Assembly: GCA_965218495.1 (NCBI GenBank)
Contig: OZ244626.1
Location: 1,612,001-1,676,000 of the forward strand
Direction: 5' to 3'
From: G965218495 sp965218495
Lineage (GTDB): Bacteria > Bacteroidota > Rhodothermia > Rhodothermales > Bin80
Length of the DNA stretch: 64,000 nucleotides
Program-made: the position numbers and the translations under genes
Part shown: positions 1 to 9,178 of the stretch, piece by piece
Numbering within the stretch: position 1 is the first letter of the stretch
How the letters are laid out: each line of letters opens with the position of its first letter
Notes under the pieces: generated by a model
Told to the model about the DNA's origin: nothing
Databases searched by the model: none
What the model saw: the letters and a program-made list of their open reading frames with translations, nothing else

Positions 1-1230
1 GATCTGGTCCGCATGGATCTGGATAGCGTCCTTGCAGCATGCACCTTTCCTGGCAGCGATCGGATTCCGGCCGGTTGTGCCGTGCGGTCGTTACTGGCTC
101 TGAAGCTCTGGGGCATCGGGCGCCCGCGGCATTTCATGCCCGACATCCTGGATGAAGGTCCGGCGCTGTTCTCCGGGCTCAACATTATGCCAATAACTTC
201 GACGCTCGTCGAGTATAGCGCTCGCGTGGATCCACGTGTGCTGCCGCAGTTGATGATGAAGTGGCACCACGCTGTGGAGAGGGTCGGGATTGACTTGGGC
301 GGTGGGCGTTCCTTTGACCTGGACTTCCACACCATACCCTACCATGGTGATCACGAGGTCTATGAAAAGCACTACATCTCCAAGCGTAGCCGCAGGCAGA
401 AGGGCATGCTGGCACTGTTGGCTCGCGACGCCGACGGATGTTTCTTCACCTATGCCAATGTTCAGATCCGCAAGGCGGATCAGTACGACCAAGTCCTCGC
501 ATTTGTGGAACACTGGAAACAGCGCACGGGAAACGTGCCCCGTGAGTTGGTCTTTGACAGCGGGCTGACGACCTATGCCAATCTTGCCCGTCTGCACGCA
601 TCAGGCATACGGTTCCTGACACTGCGACGACGCAGCCAGTCGTTGGTAAGTTGGATACTGGCGACGCCGCAAGAACACTGGCGAAGAGTAAGGCTCACCA
701 ATATCGGGCGCGCCTATCGGAACCCGCGCGTGTTGGAACAGACGGTGCGACTAAAGAACTTCCCAGGCGAAGTGCGCCAGATCGCCATCATTGACCTCGG
801 GCACGAAAAACCCACGTTGCTGATTACCAACGAAATGAAGAGCTCCGCCGCGAAGCTGATCGATCGCTACGCCCGTCGAATGATCATTGAGAACACCATT
901 GCCGATGCCATCGACTTCTTCCATATGGACGCGTTGTCAGCGGCGGCACCGCTGAAGATCGGGCTGGATGTGCAGCTGACACTCATGGCCAGCTCGCTGT
1001 ATCGCCTACTCGCGCGAAGAATCAGCAACGGATACGAAAAGCGAAAGACGCGGACCTTGTTCCGAGACTTGGTCAACTATCCTGGAACGGTCCACATCAC
1101 AAGCGACGAAATCATTGTCACGTTAGGCCGCCGCGCTAACGGCGCAGCATTGCGCAATGCGGGCTACCATGACTCGACATTGCCCGTACCCTGGCTACAC
1201 AATAGGCCCCTGACGATACGCCTTGCCTGA
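1..1230 (+). CDS. DDE transposase, IS4-like, possibly cut by window edge
   Basis: Predicted cut-and-paste transposase. The reading frame is open to base 1; the first internal ATG is at 13, so the true N-terminus may lie outside the window. Candidate catalytic residues are the Asp in LDFHTIPYHGD (about residue 104), the Asp in VFDSGLTTY (about 182) and the Glu in RMIIENTIAD near residue 294, preceded by a Tyr/Arg-rich stretch as in the YREK region of IS4-type enzymes. Inverted repeats could not be defined because the left end is missing. Family placement beyond a DDE enzyme of the IS4 superfamily is inference; the coding frame itself is clear. Confidence 0.75.
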   Translation, partial: DLVRMDLDSVLAACTFPGSDRIPAGCAVRSLLALKLWGIGRPRHFMPDILDEGPALFSGLNIMPITSTLVEYSARVDPRVLPQLMMKWHHAVERVGIDLGGGRSFDLDFHTIPYHGDHEVYEKHYISKRSRRQKGMLALLARDADGCFFTYANVQIRKADQYDQVLAFVEHWKQRTGNVPRELVFDSGLTTYANLARLHASGIRFLTLRRRSQSLVSWILATPQEHWRRVRLTNIGRAYRNPRVLEQTVRLKNFPGEVRQIAIIDLGHEKPTLLITNEMKSSAAKLIDRYARRMIIENTIADAIDFFHMDALSAAAPLKIGLDVQLTLMASSLYRLLARRISNGYEKRKTRTLFRDLVNYPGTVHITSDEIIVTLGRRANGAALRNAGYHDSTLPVPWLHNRPLTIRLA

Positions 1231-1665
1231 TCAGAAACTCGCGGACTCTCACATGAATTAATGCTGTTGGATATCCAGGCTAGCAATAGCGTGAGGCCGA
1301 GCCAAAACAGCCAGGCTTGAGACGATAACACGTACCACACGACGCCCAGCGCGAAAATGTCCGACGGGATTCCGATCGTATCAATCATGCACAGCAGCTT
1401 TGTAAGCCTGGCTGACTAGCTCGTGATTGCCCGAAAAATACGTGATTGGCTCTGCAGATCAGCAGTTTCGGTCCTATGGGGCGGATGTACGGGTGAGAAC
1501 GGCAAGAAATCGGGCATTGTAGCGCCCCGAGCGGCTGTTTTCAGGGCGGTCGCCCCAACTCCGGTTGCACGTCGTTTTGGCGAATGTTGCATCATTGACC
1601 GACCTTAGGCCCGTTATTGGCGTGATTAGTACGCTTCTGCCCCAACATTCGCCCGATTTACTGCT
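1231..1665. other. gene-free spacer between two transposase genes
   Basis: No convincing gene. A 74-codon minus-strand frame (1388-1164) encodes a hydrophobic stretch but overlaps the end of the preceding transposase gene and resembles nothing I recognise. This stretch probably holds the right end of the first element and the left end of the ISNCY relic. Confidence 0.4.
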
Positions 1666-2330
1666 ATGCGCGCGATCTTCGAGCCACGGTTTGAGCTTGG
1701 GCACACGCCCATTGGAGAGATTAGCTTTGACGCTCGGTCCAGAGACGATATTCCGGCCGTACTCCGTGGACTGCAGGACATCTTCACGCACCGCGAGACC
1801 CGCGAGCGGGTGTTCGCGATCCTTCGGGAGCACTTGGGCGCGAAGGTCGATCTGCGGCGTGGTCGCCCGGGGCTGTGTCTGTGGCGGATCTTCGTGCTGG
1901 GCACGCTGCAGAAGGCGCTCGACTACGACTTCGACCGTCTGGTAGAATTGGCGAACTTTCACACGGCGTTGCGCCAGATGCTGGGGCATGCAGATTTTGG
2001 AGATAAGCACCAGTATCGCCTGCAGACGGTTATTGAGAACGTGCGTCTGCTTACCGAGGAGGCGTTGCAGCAGATCAATGCGGTGGTGGTGGCCCGTGGG
2101 CATCAGTTGTTGAAGCACAGAAACTCTGATCCGCTTCACTGCCGGGCCGACTCAGCGGTTGCGAAGACCCATGTGGAATGGCCCACCGATGTCCGTTTGC
2201 TGTGGGATGCGCTGCGCCGTCTGATCAGGAATCTGGCGCGTCTGTGCCAGCAGCATGCGATAGCTGGCTGAAGGCCGCGGATTTGTGCCAAATCCACTCA
2301 TATTCGGGGGCTGCACACCTTGCGCACACC
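1666..2330 (+). pseudogene. ISNCY-type transposase, N-terminal relic
   Basis: The first 200 residues match the N-terminal pattern of ISNCY-group transposases: a start of the form MR.I..PR...G..PI..I.FD..SRDDIP, then GRPG..LWRI.VLG, then LVELAN.H..LRQMLGH, and a later segment VEWPTDVRLLWDALR. The frame stops at 2271, but a neighbouring frame continues with similar sequence (SWLKAADLCQIHS), so there is a frameshift at about 2260. The remaining roughly half of a normal transposase, including the rest of its catalytic domain, is absent. It is a dead remnant. Confidence 0.7.
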
Positions 2331-2422
2331 CCTGACCGCAACAACAGGCTTACCGCCCATCCACAATCTGCCCGCATATTGCTCCCAATAGGCCTTTTCG
2401 GGCAATCACCAGTTAGGGCGGA

Positions 2423-3112
2423 CTATGGGAGTTGGTTGTAGCGTACCTGAGCTTGGCGACGGCGCCCCGGCCGGCCAGCTGTCCGGCGTAGGCAGCACGG
2501 CCGCGAACGATGCGCCGGAAAAGCGCCCCTTCCGATATGCACGCAGCCTGCAGGTAGGCCGTGATGTGCTGCATGGTGGGCGGCCCGAGGTACAGCGTGT
2601 TGCCCTTTTCCCTCCTGGTCTGTCTTTGAGTGCGCCACCGTGAGCAGGCCCGAGCCGTCCGCCTGGCCCTGAATATCGGCCACGGCGAGAGCGCTAGCCT
2701 CCGACGCCCCGCACAAGGCATCCGACATGGTGGCCACTAGGGCCGCATCACAGAGCCCGGAAAGGCCGGCTGGCGCGGCCACATGCACGGCGGCGGTCTG
2801 GACCCGCGTGATGCCCTTGACCTTTCCGCGGGTGCGCCGCGGAAACCCACACGGTGGGTGAAGCGCAGGGCGCACGTGGCGGGCGCCTTGCCCGCTTCAT
2901 GCAGGGCGGCGAGGTACGCGTTCGAGGTGGCGTCCGAGGCGGACTGCTCTCCCAGTCAGTCCAGCCAGGATTCCCACGCGCGGCGATAGGCCCGCCCGGG
3001 TATTGGCCGAGAGCGACGCGGCGATGAGGGCGGCCTGACGGCCGCGCAGTGCCTCTGGCAGCGTGCCGACGCGGGTCATTGCCTTCATGGTAGCTACTTG
3101 CGATAAGTACAA
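2423..3112 (-). pseudogene. tyrosine recombinase/integrase relic
   Basis: Two minus-strand frames (3112-2897 and 2875-2423) together resemble the tyrosine recombinase at 12694. The first carries an N-terminal core-binding-like start (MTRVGTLPEALRGRQAALI). The second carries the box-I neighbourhood (ASEASALAVADIQ) and the strand TVAHSKTDQEGKG, which parallels LHIARSKTDQESRG in the other copy. The box-I Arg appears changed to Ala, the frame is broken, and no HxxR or nucleophilic Tyr segment follows. A dif-like palindrome lies directly upstream of its start, which is the position expected of an integrase's own attachment site. Confidence 0.6.
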
Positions 3113-3116
3113 TTAT

Positions 3117-4524
3117 GGCTCTTCCCCTAATCAGATGGGTGCAATGTTGTATTCAACGGGAAACGATATGAGATGATGCGGATTCATACCCGTTTCTTAT
3201 CTGTTTCAAGGCCATCATCACGATGGCGCACACGTTCTCTAACTCCAGCAACGATATGTCACAACTAAAGACTGATGATATAGGTTGCCTCTTGGGCATC
3301 CAGGCTCCCTGGAAGGTTTCCGAGGTGACGTTTGCGCATGAGGCGCAAGAAGTCCGGATTCATGTAGTTTGCGAGGACGGCCATCAGCTGCCTTGTCCGG
3401 AGTGCGGCTTGGCGTGTCCGGGCTACGACCACCGTTCTCGGCAATGGCGTCACCTGGATTTGTGCGAGTATCGCACGATGGTGGTTGCGCAACTTCCCCG
3501 CGTGGAATGTCCGGAGCATGGAGTGCGCACCGTGTCGATTCCGTGGGCGGAACCTATGTCACGGTTCACTGCAGGGTTTGAGGCGCTGGTGATTGATTGG
3601 CTGCAGGAGGCGAGTGTGTCGGCGGTGTCCCGTCTGATGGGGGTGAGCTGGAATGCGATAGACGGGATCATGCAGCGCGCGGTGCAACGCGGCCTTGCGC
3701 GGAGGAAGGAACGGAATGTTGCCCATATTGGCGTGGATGAGACCTCTTTTCGCAAGCGCCATGCGTATGTCACCATTGTTTCGGATGCGAAGGCGGGTAC
3801 GGTGCTGCATGTGGGCGAAGACCGTAAGAAAGAAACACTTACGCGTTGGTATGCTGGGCTCACTTTGGAGCAGCTGGAGGGCATCGAGAGTGTCAGCATG
3901 GACATGTGGCCGGCCTACATCAACGCCACGCTGGAGCATGTGCCAGAGGCGCAACGGAAGGTGGCCTTTGACAAATTCCACGTAGTGAAATGTCTGGGAG
4001 TTGCCGTGGACAAGGTTCGGCGCCAGGAGCACCGGGCGTTGATGAAGGAAGGCTTGGAAGACCTCAAGGGAACCAAGTATGATTGGTTGACTCACCCGGC
4101 CAACATGTCTGCTAAGCAGAAGGCGCGCTTCCAGCAGTTGCGTACCAGCACGTTGAAGACGGCCCGCGCGTGGGCTATCAAGGAAATGGCCCTGCAGTTG
4201 TGGCATTATGTCCACCGCACGTGGGCGCGCAAGGGTTGGGAGCGATGGTTGTCGTGGGCCATGCGGTGCCGGCTGGAACCGGTCAAGGCAGCCGCCAGAA
4301 CCATCAAGACACACCTGTGGGGTATCCTCAACGCAATCATCCTGAAGGTGAGCAATGGCCCTGCGGAAGGCATCAACAGCCGGATCAAAACAATCAAAGT
4401 GCGCAGTAGGGGCTTCCGCAACAAACGGCGGTTTGCCAACGCCATTTACTTTCACCTCGGAGGCCTGGATCTATACCCCGCAGCGTCCGCAGGTGAGTTT
4501 ACCCACTAAAAAAGGGGTAGAGCC
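3117..4524 (+). mobile_element. ISL3-family insertion sequence, copy 1 (1408 bp)
   Basis: The ends are GGCTCTTCCCC at 3117 and the inverse of GGCTCTACCCC at 4524. It is flanked by a perfect 8-bp target duplication, acaattat, at 3109-3116 and 4525-4532, the size expected for ISL3. One transposase gene fills it. A same-length copy lies inverted at 32085-33492 and a 263-bp fragment at 13461-13723. Confidence 0.93.
3223..4509 (+). CDS. ISL3 family transposase, copy 1
   Basis: A 428-residue transposase, full length for ISL3. The N-terminus has a zinc-binding motif (CPECGLACPGYDHR, about residues 49-62), then a helix-turn-helix region (SAVSRLMGVSWNAIDGIM), then the DDE core: Asp in HIGVDETSFRKR, Asp in VSMDMWPAYI and Glu in GPAEGINSRIKTIK near the C-terminus. 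It differs from the copy at 32100 by only a handful of residues (for example Asn for Asp after KER, and Val for Ala after CLG), so both are recent and probably active. The start lies about 106 bp inside the left inverted repeat. Confidence 0.93.
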   Translation: MAHTFSNSSNDMSQLKTDDIGCLLGIQAPWKVSEVTFAHEAQEVRIHVVCEDGHQLPCPECGLACPGYDHRSRQWRHLDLCEYRTMVVAQLPRVECPEHGVRTVSIPWAEPMSRFTAGFEALVIDWLQEASVSAVSRLMGVSWNAIDGIMQRAVQRGLARRKERNVAHIGVDETSFRKRHAYVTIVSDAKAGTVLHVGEDRKKETLTRWYAGLTLEQLEGIESVSMDMWPAYINATLEHVPEAQRKVAFDKFHVVKCLGVAVDKVRRQEHRALMKEGLEDLKGTKYDWLTHPANMSAKQKARFQQLRTSTLKTARAWAIKEMALQLWHYVHRTWARKGWERWLSWAMRCRLEPVKAAARTIKTHLWGILNAIILKVSNGPAEGINSRIKTIKVRSRGFRNKRRFANAIYFHLGGLDLYPAASAGEFTH

Positions 4525-4615
4525 ACAATTATCAATCGTAAATCCCGGGCCTCAAGTTGCCGGCTGCCAGCGCGAAATCCTGCGGGTTGCTGCCCCAACC
4601 GGAGTCCCTGACGGA

Positions 4616-5068
4616 CGACGAGTTGAGCCCACAACCAATGGAAAGACACCACGCAGGCTCAACCGCGTAGGCACCGCAGTGGCTTCAGACCGACGTGGTG
4701 GGCGCCACCCCGGTAGACGTCGCCAACTAAATGACTGGCGCCGGTGCAGAGCGCAGCCTGGAACGGGTTGCGGCACAATATCATCCTCGGCTCGACCAGT
4801 TGTCCGGGGTTACCCAAGCGGCCGCCAGTTGGGATACGCTCGCTCTGAAGGGAGAGTAGAGCTGTGGGATACCTTTCAGACTGGGATAGTGGACTGAAAG
4901 TGCCAAAGACGCGTTGCGCCCACGAGAACGGGACTTTCTGATCTCTGGGGTCTCAGGGAGTCAAGCCTGTGGTTTGGTGTCCTTTAGCCCGGATAAATCA
5001 CCAGGGTATCGACAATGGGAACCATAGCTCCACGTAAGTGTATGATGTGCAATCAGTTATAACCATCC
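4616..5068. other. gene-free stretch up to the IS256-like element
   Basis: No supported gene; a 180-codon plus-strand frame here begins inside the ISL3 gene and has no recognisable content. Once the element at 5069-7735 and one 6-bp duplication are removed, the right part of this stretch joins directly to 7742, so it was the upstream region of the IS1380 transposase gene at 7754. Confidence 0.5.
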
Positions 5069-5372
5069 TGGGATTGCACATTTTTAAGTTGGGTTTCGGC
5101 GGCTTCTGCCGAGATGGGCCCTCAAAGTAGATATCTTTTGGCAATAGATGGCGCTACGGGCCGAGTGTGTGGGTGCAAATGGGACGGTGCAAGCTTATAT
5201 GGGCCCAAATGCGTGCTCACACGCGGATTTTCGGGCGCAGGCAGGCTCGTGGAGTGACTTCTCGGGCACGAAATCCCGCAGGAATCCTCTGATTGCACGC
5301 GTAAGCGGCGATCTTGGCAGGGTGCAGCGCCTCAGAGCGTCCGGACAGCTGCGGGTTTTGCTTATGCCAGCG

Positions 5373-6689
5373 TCAGCAGCGCACTACTGCGCGCGGGCAT
5401 TGAGCGCCAGGTGTTGCCTTTGCAGTCCTTTGGGGCCGGCAGACCGAATCCCCACTAACCCCTCGACCCCCGGAGGTGGTCAACGCCTGGGTCAGCTCCT
5501 TCATGTCCTCCCGGCGTATCGGCTTCAGATTCGACTCGTACTGCATGAATATCGCCCCGCACCAGCGCTGACGCATCCCCGATGATCCCCAGCGCTTCAC
5601 GTTCCGTGATCGGTTCGCAATAATGCTGTTGAGGTTCTCAATGATGTTCGTCGTCTTCAGACTGTCTCTGACAGCCTGGTTCCGCACCCCCAACCGGTGA
5701 AGCGTCAGCGTATCCTCCAAACCCTCCTCCAGACTGCGCGCGGCCTTCGGACACGATCGCTGCAGCGTTTCATGCAGCGACACAAGCGCCGCCCGTGCCT
5801 CCTTGTACGTGGGCAGTTCCCATGCCGCCTGAAGCCGACGCTTCATTTGCGTGGCCGCTGGCTCGCTCTTGATGTGACGCGTCACATTGGTACGCTTGTG
5901 CCATTGGCAGCGCTGGAATACGACCGCATCCCCAAACACCGCACTGATCCCCTTGCGAAGCCCGCGGCTGCCGTCCACCTGTACCAACAGCTTGTCGGTA
6001 TGGGTGAAGCCCCGACGCAACAAATCCTGCAACAGCGACTGCACCTGCGCACTGTTCTCGGTACGACTTTCCGCAAAGCCCAGCACGACCTTCTCGCCCT
6101 CGGTCGTGATGCCCATCGCTACGATCATCTGCACACCAGCCAAATACTTGCCATCAAGCAGGAGCACCGCAAAGGTGTGCTGATCGAATCGGCGCGTCTC
6201 GAATTCCTTCAGTAGCGCTGCCGTCTGCGTAACGAAGACGTTGCCAATGCTGCTGGCACTCAACCCCATACTATCGGTGAAGACCTGGGCCGCCTGCCTG
6301 TAATTGCGCCGCGAGAGTCCACACAGCAACCCCCTGGTCACGTTTTCCCGGTCCATAAGCCCACGCTTGCGCAAGAGGCGGTACGTTTGCAGAGGACGCT
6401 CCTTTCGGGTTCGTACATTCCGTACGCGCGGAACGCGGACCGCAATGCGCTCCAAACCGACGCGGATGGAACCCGGATTCGTCCCCCAGCGCTGAAAGCC
6501 GGTCTTACGGTGCTTCCCACGTGCGCCGCAAATGAAGCGGGCTTCGGCTTCCATGACCCATGTGGCCATCTTGGTAAGAAGATCATCGAGATATCCAAGG
6601 CAGCTGGCCAGGCCGATGAAATTCCTCTGCGCAAGCCCGTGAAGGTCCTCGATGAGTGACTGATCCAGCATAGGGGTATGGGTCATCAT
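5373..6689 (-). CDS. IS256-family (mutator-like) transposase
   Basis: A 438-residue transposase of the IS256/MULE type. Visible hallmarks are the N-terminal QRWGTNPGS(I) block, the first catalytic Asp in AVLLLDGKYLAG, the second in LVQVDGSRGLRKG, the C/H segment FQRCQWHKRTNV, and the Glu in LKTTNIIENLNSII followed by RNVKRW. The C-terminal 40 residues (after about MQYESN) are less conserved. The ATG at 6689 overlaps the stop of the upstream partner gene as ATGA, suggesting translational coupling. It is about 45 percent similar by eye to the homologue at 38809. Confidence 0.92.
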   Translation of the reverse strand: MMTHTPMLDQSLIEDLHGLAQRNFIGLASCLGYLDDLLTKMATWVMEAEARFICGARGKHRKTGFQRWGTNPGSIRVGLERIAVRVPRVRNVRTRKERPLQTYRLLRKRGLMDRENVTRGLLCGLSRRNYRQAAQVFTDSMGLSASSIGNVFVTQTAALLKEFETRRFDQHTFAVLLLDGKYLAGVQMIVAMGITTEGEKVVLGFAESRTENSAQVQSLLQDLLRRGFTHTDKLLVQVDGSRGLRKGISAVFGDAVVFQRCQWHKRTNVTRHIKSEPAATQMKRRLQAAWELPTYKEARAALVSLHETLQRSCPKAARSLEEGLEDTLTLHRLGVRNQAVRDSLKTTNIIENLNSIIANRSRNVKRWGSSGMRQRWCGAIFMQYESNLKPIRREDMKELTQALTTSGGRGVSGDSVCRPQRTAKATPGAQCPRAVVRC

Positions 6690-7654
6690 ACGGCGTTGAG
6701 GTTGATGAGAGTCTCACGAAGTTGTGGCAGATGGGCCGCATGGGCCACACGGCGCAGCTGAGCCTCGTGTTCCAACAGCGCCAGTGCCATCTGTTCGCGT
6801 TGCTGGAAAACGGCGCTGGCCGGGGCCTGCAACCTGCGACCGATGGCATCCATGAAGCGCATCACGCGCAGCCCTCTGTCGAGCTTGAGCAGCATGCCCG
6901 TGCGTTGAATCGTCAGAGATTGCTCCAGGCCCTCCCATAGAACCTTCGCTGCGGACCGATTGACGCGCGTCAAGTCCTGGTGAATACGGGTGAGTGCGCG
7001 TTCAGCTTCCCGGGCATCGAACCCGTTCCATGCCTGGCGGAGGCGATTGCGATACACAGGAACAAGGTCTTCCGGAAGACCACAGGTGACTTGATCCAAT
7101 AGCGTATTGAGACAGCGCTGTATGGCGACCCTGGGGCCGAACACCTGGCGCACCGCCGATTGCAGTCCCGTACTGCTGGGCAGCACACAGAGCAGCCCGG
7201 AGGCGGCCGAAAGACCACGGTCGGACAGCGACTGCACGAAGGACGCAAGAGCAGAGACGTTTTCAGGGTAGCACGCTACCAGGCCAAGTATGCGGCGATA
7301 GCCCGTGATGGTCAGACCCGCTCCAAGAACGATGTTAACGCCGCGTGGGCACAGCCCGCGCAGCCACATCGCAACGATCGGGTCGTCTTGCAGACTGCGC
7401 GAATGCAACAGCTGCCACGCTTCATTCAACTGCGCCGAGTCCGGCTTTGTGTCCTGGGCCGCCGCAGAGGCCTTGATCACTACGGGCGGTGGCGCCGACT
7501 GCTGATGCGCTACCGGAATGGGCCAGTCAGTGGTCAATTGTTGCAGTATGTGCGTGCAAAGCTTCATCAGAAGCCGCCGCGAGTCACCGGAGGGATTGAT
7601 CTGGGCGTCTGCAGGCGCCTCAGCCCTCCCCAAGACAGGCTGTGAGGGGTTCAT
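6686..7654 (-). CDS. catalytically dead transposase paralogue, partner gene
   Basis: About 322 residues from the ATG at 7654; an upstream ATG at 7774 would begin outside the element and inside the IS1380 gene, so it is rejected. The protein aligns along its length with the catalytic half of the IS256-like transposase encoded next to it: GYRRILGLVACYPENV against EKVVLGFAESRTENS, then GLQSAVRQVFGPRVAIQRC against GLRKGISAVFGDAVVFQRC, then LTIQRTG against LTLHRLG. The three catalytic positions differ: LLLDG has become MWLRG, QVDGS has become VLPSS, and NIIENL has become MRFMDAI. The N-terminal DNA-binding region is replaced by a low-complexity leader. A homologue with the same losses precedes the transposase at 38809. 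A role in controlling or assembling the transposase is inferred. Confidence 0.8.
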   Translation of the reverse strand: MNPSQPVLGRAEAPADAQINPSGDSRRLLMKLCTHILQQLTTDWPIPVAHQQSAPPPVVIKASAAAQDTKPDSAQLNEAWQLLHSRSLQDDPIVAMWLRGLCPRGVNIVLGAGLTITGYRRILGLVACYPENVSALASFVQSLSDRGLSAASGLLCVLPSSTGLQSAVRQVFGPRVAIQRCLNTLLDQVTCGLPEDLVPVYRNRLRQAWNGFDAREAERALTRIHQDLTRVNRSAAKVLWEGLEQSLTIQRTGMLLKLDRGLRVMRFMDAIGRRLQAPASAVFQQREQMALALLEHEAQLRRVAHAAHLPQLRETLINLNAV

Positions 7655-7753
7655 ATGGTTGGAAAGGAATGGTGGAGACCAGGGTCCACCTCCACAGCAA
7701 CTCTCCAATTCCCAACTTGAAAATGTGCAATCCCACCATCCTTTGCACTGCAA

Positions 7754-9178
7754 ATGAGCAAAACAGACTGTCATACTGAAGAGCTTCGTTTCGAGGACTT
7801 GGGACGGCGTAAAGTGGTCGGAAAGTTCGACGGCGGCCCTATGTCCTCGGACGCAGGTGCGCTGCTGTTACGGGAGGCCGACCGGATGTTCGACGTCATA
7901 GGCCGTTTTGCCGCCTGCTTCACCGACCACCGTGATCCCAGCAGGGTCGAGCATACCGTGGAGGCGATGCTCAGGCAACGTGTCTACGCGATATGCTTGG
8001 GCTACGAAGACGTGAACGACCATGACCGTCTGCGGGACGATCCCGTGTTGGCCATGGGCGTGGGCTGCGAAGATGTAACAGGTGCGCACCGGGCACGGGA
8101 ACGCGACCAGGGACATCCGCTGGCGAGTTCCAGCACACTGAACCGACTGGAGCTCGGCTCCAAAGGAGGGGCCGCATCGCATAGGTACAAGCGCATCGTA
8201 GCGGACCCTGAAAAGATCGACACCATGCTCGCGGACTTGTTCATGGATGTAACGGGCGAGGAGCCAGAGCATATCGTGTTGGATCTCGATGCTACCGATG
8301 ACGCGATTCACGGCCAGCAGGAGGGGCGCTTCTTTCATGGTTACTATGGCCACTACTGCTACTTACCGCTGTACATCGTTAGCGGCAAGCATGTGCTGGC
8401 CGCTCGTCTGCGCCCCTCCAACATTGACGCATCAGCGGGCACGATAGAGGAGTTGGCGCCAGTGGTAGCGCGTATCCGTGCGCGGTGGCCGCAGGTGCCC
8501 ATCTGGATTCGTGCAGATGCAGGATTCTGCCGCGATGATATCATGGCATGGTGCGAAGCACAGGGCCTGCACTACATCATTGGTATGCCGCGCAATGCGC
8601 GGCTGCAACGCATCGTTGAGGAGGCTATGGAGCAGAGTCAGGCCACATGCGAGGCCAGCGGGCAGCCTTCGCGGCGCTTCCGCAGCTTCGAGTACCAGAC
8701 GAAGGACAGCTGGAGCTGTGCGCGGCGCGTGATAGCCAAGGCGGAATGGCTGCCTGGACCGCGCGGCTATAACGCGCGATTCGTGGTCACCAATTTCAGC
8801 GAAGACGCGTACGACGCGCGCACGCTATACGAAGATTTGTATTGCGCGCGTGGCGACATGGAGAACCGGCTCAAGGAGCAGCAGCTTACCCTGTTCGCTG
8901 ACCGCACCTCTACGTCCATGATGGAGAGCAACCAGTTGCGCCTGTACTTCTCTACGGTCGCCAACACCCTGATGACCATCATCAAGACCTTTGGCTTGCA
9001 GGGCACCGCGATGGCGCAGGCGCAGTGCGCTACTATCCGTGTGCGGCTACTGAAGATCGCAGCACTGGTGGTGGTAAGCGTACGCCGAGTCCGCCTGCTC
9101 TTGCCCGAGGCCTATCCCTGGCAGCAACTGTTCGCGCGCGTGCTAAGCAACCTGCGCGGCGCTGTGCACCCCAACTAA
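7754..9178 (+). CDS. IS1380 family transposase
   Basis: A 474-residue protein with typical IS1380 layout: FEDLGRRKVVGKFDGGPMSSDAGALLLRE at the N-terminus (N-terminal DNA-binding part), the first catalytic Asp in VLDLDATDDAIHG, the second in IRADAGFCRDD, and the Glu in GDMENRLKEQQL. The coding region is intact. The IS256-like element at 5069-7735 separates it from its original upstream sequence, leaving only about 18 bp (7736-7753) of native leader, so its own promoter and left inverted repeat now lie left of 5069. Confidence 0.9.
   Translation: MSKTDCHTEELRFEDLGRRKVVGKFDGGPMSSDAGALLLREADRMFDVIGRFAACFTDHRDPSRVEHTVEAMLRQRVYAICLGYEDVNDHDRLRDDPVLAMGVGCEDVTGAHRARERDQGHPLASSSTLNRLELGSKGGAASHRYKRIVADPEKIDTMLADLFMDVTGEEPEHIVLDLDATDDAIHGQQEGRFFHGYYGHYCYLPLYIVSGKHVLAARLRPSNIDASAGTIEELAPVVARIRARWPQVPIWIRADAGFCRDDIMAWCEAQGLHYIIGMPRNARLQRIVEEAMEQSQATCEASGQPSRRFRSFEYQTKDSWSCARRVIAKAEWLPGPRGYNARFVVTNFSEDAYDARTLYEDLYCARGDMENRLKEQQLTLFADRTSTSMMESNQLRLYFSTVANTLMTIIKTFGLQGTAMAQAQCATIRVRLLKIAALVVVSVRRVRLLLPEAYPWQQLFARVLSNLRGAVHPN

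Larger units (their letters stand above)
3096..4615. repeat. repeat R1 with dif-like core, split by ISL3
   Basis: After removal of the ISL3 copy and one duplicated octamer, the sequence reads as an 11-bp arm (ACTTGCGATAA), spacer gtacaa, and second arm (TTATCAATCGT). Seven of 11 arm positions are complementary. It is followed by about 80 bp (4536-4615) that recur at 20169-20232 and 21595-21655. The 11-6-11 layout is that of XerCD/dif-type crossover sites. It lies at the start of an integrase relic. Function is inferred. Confidence 0.5.
5069..7735 (-). mobile_element. two-gene IS256-like element, copy 1 (2667 bp)
   Basis: Terminal inverted repeats of about 25 bp begin TGGGATTGCACATTTT at both ends, with one mismatch near position 17. 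The 6-bp sequence ccatcc stands on both sides (5063-5068 and 7736-7741) as the target duplication. Inside are two minus-strand genes overlapping by ATGA: a transposase-like partner gene (first) and the active IS256-like transposase (second). It sits about 13 bp upstream of an IS1380 transposase start, so it is a nested insertion. Confidence 0.88.

Noticed and set aside
4780..4860. Possible tRNA-like sequence (ggttacccaagcggccgc)
   Set aside because: No complementary acceptor arms or TPsiC loop could be paired.
7655..7774. N-terminal extension of the partner gene to the ATG at 7774
   Set aside because: It would start outside the element, inside the IS1380 coding region, and translate the inverted repeat; the homologous partner has no such extension.
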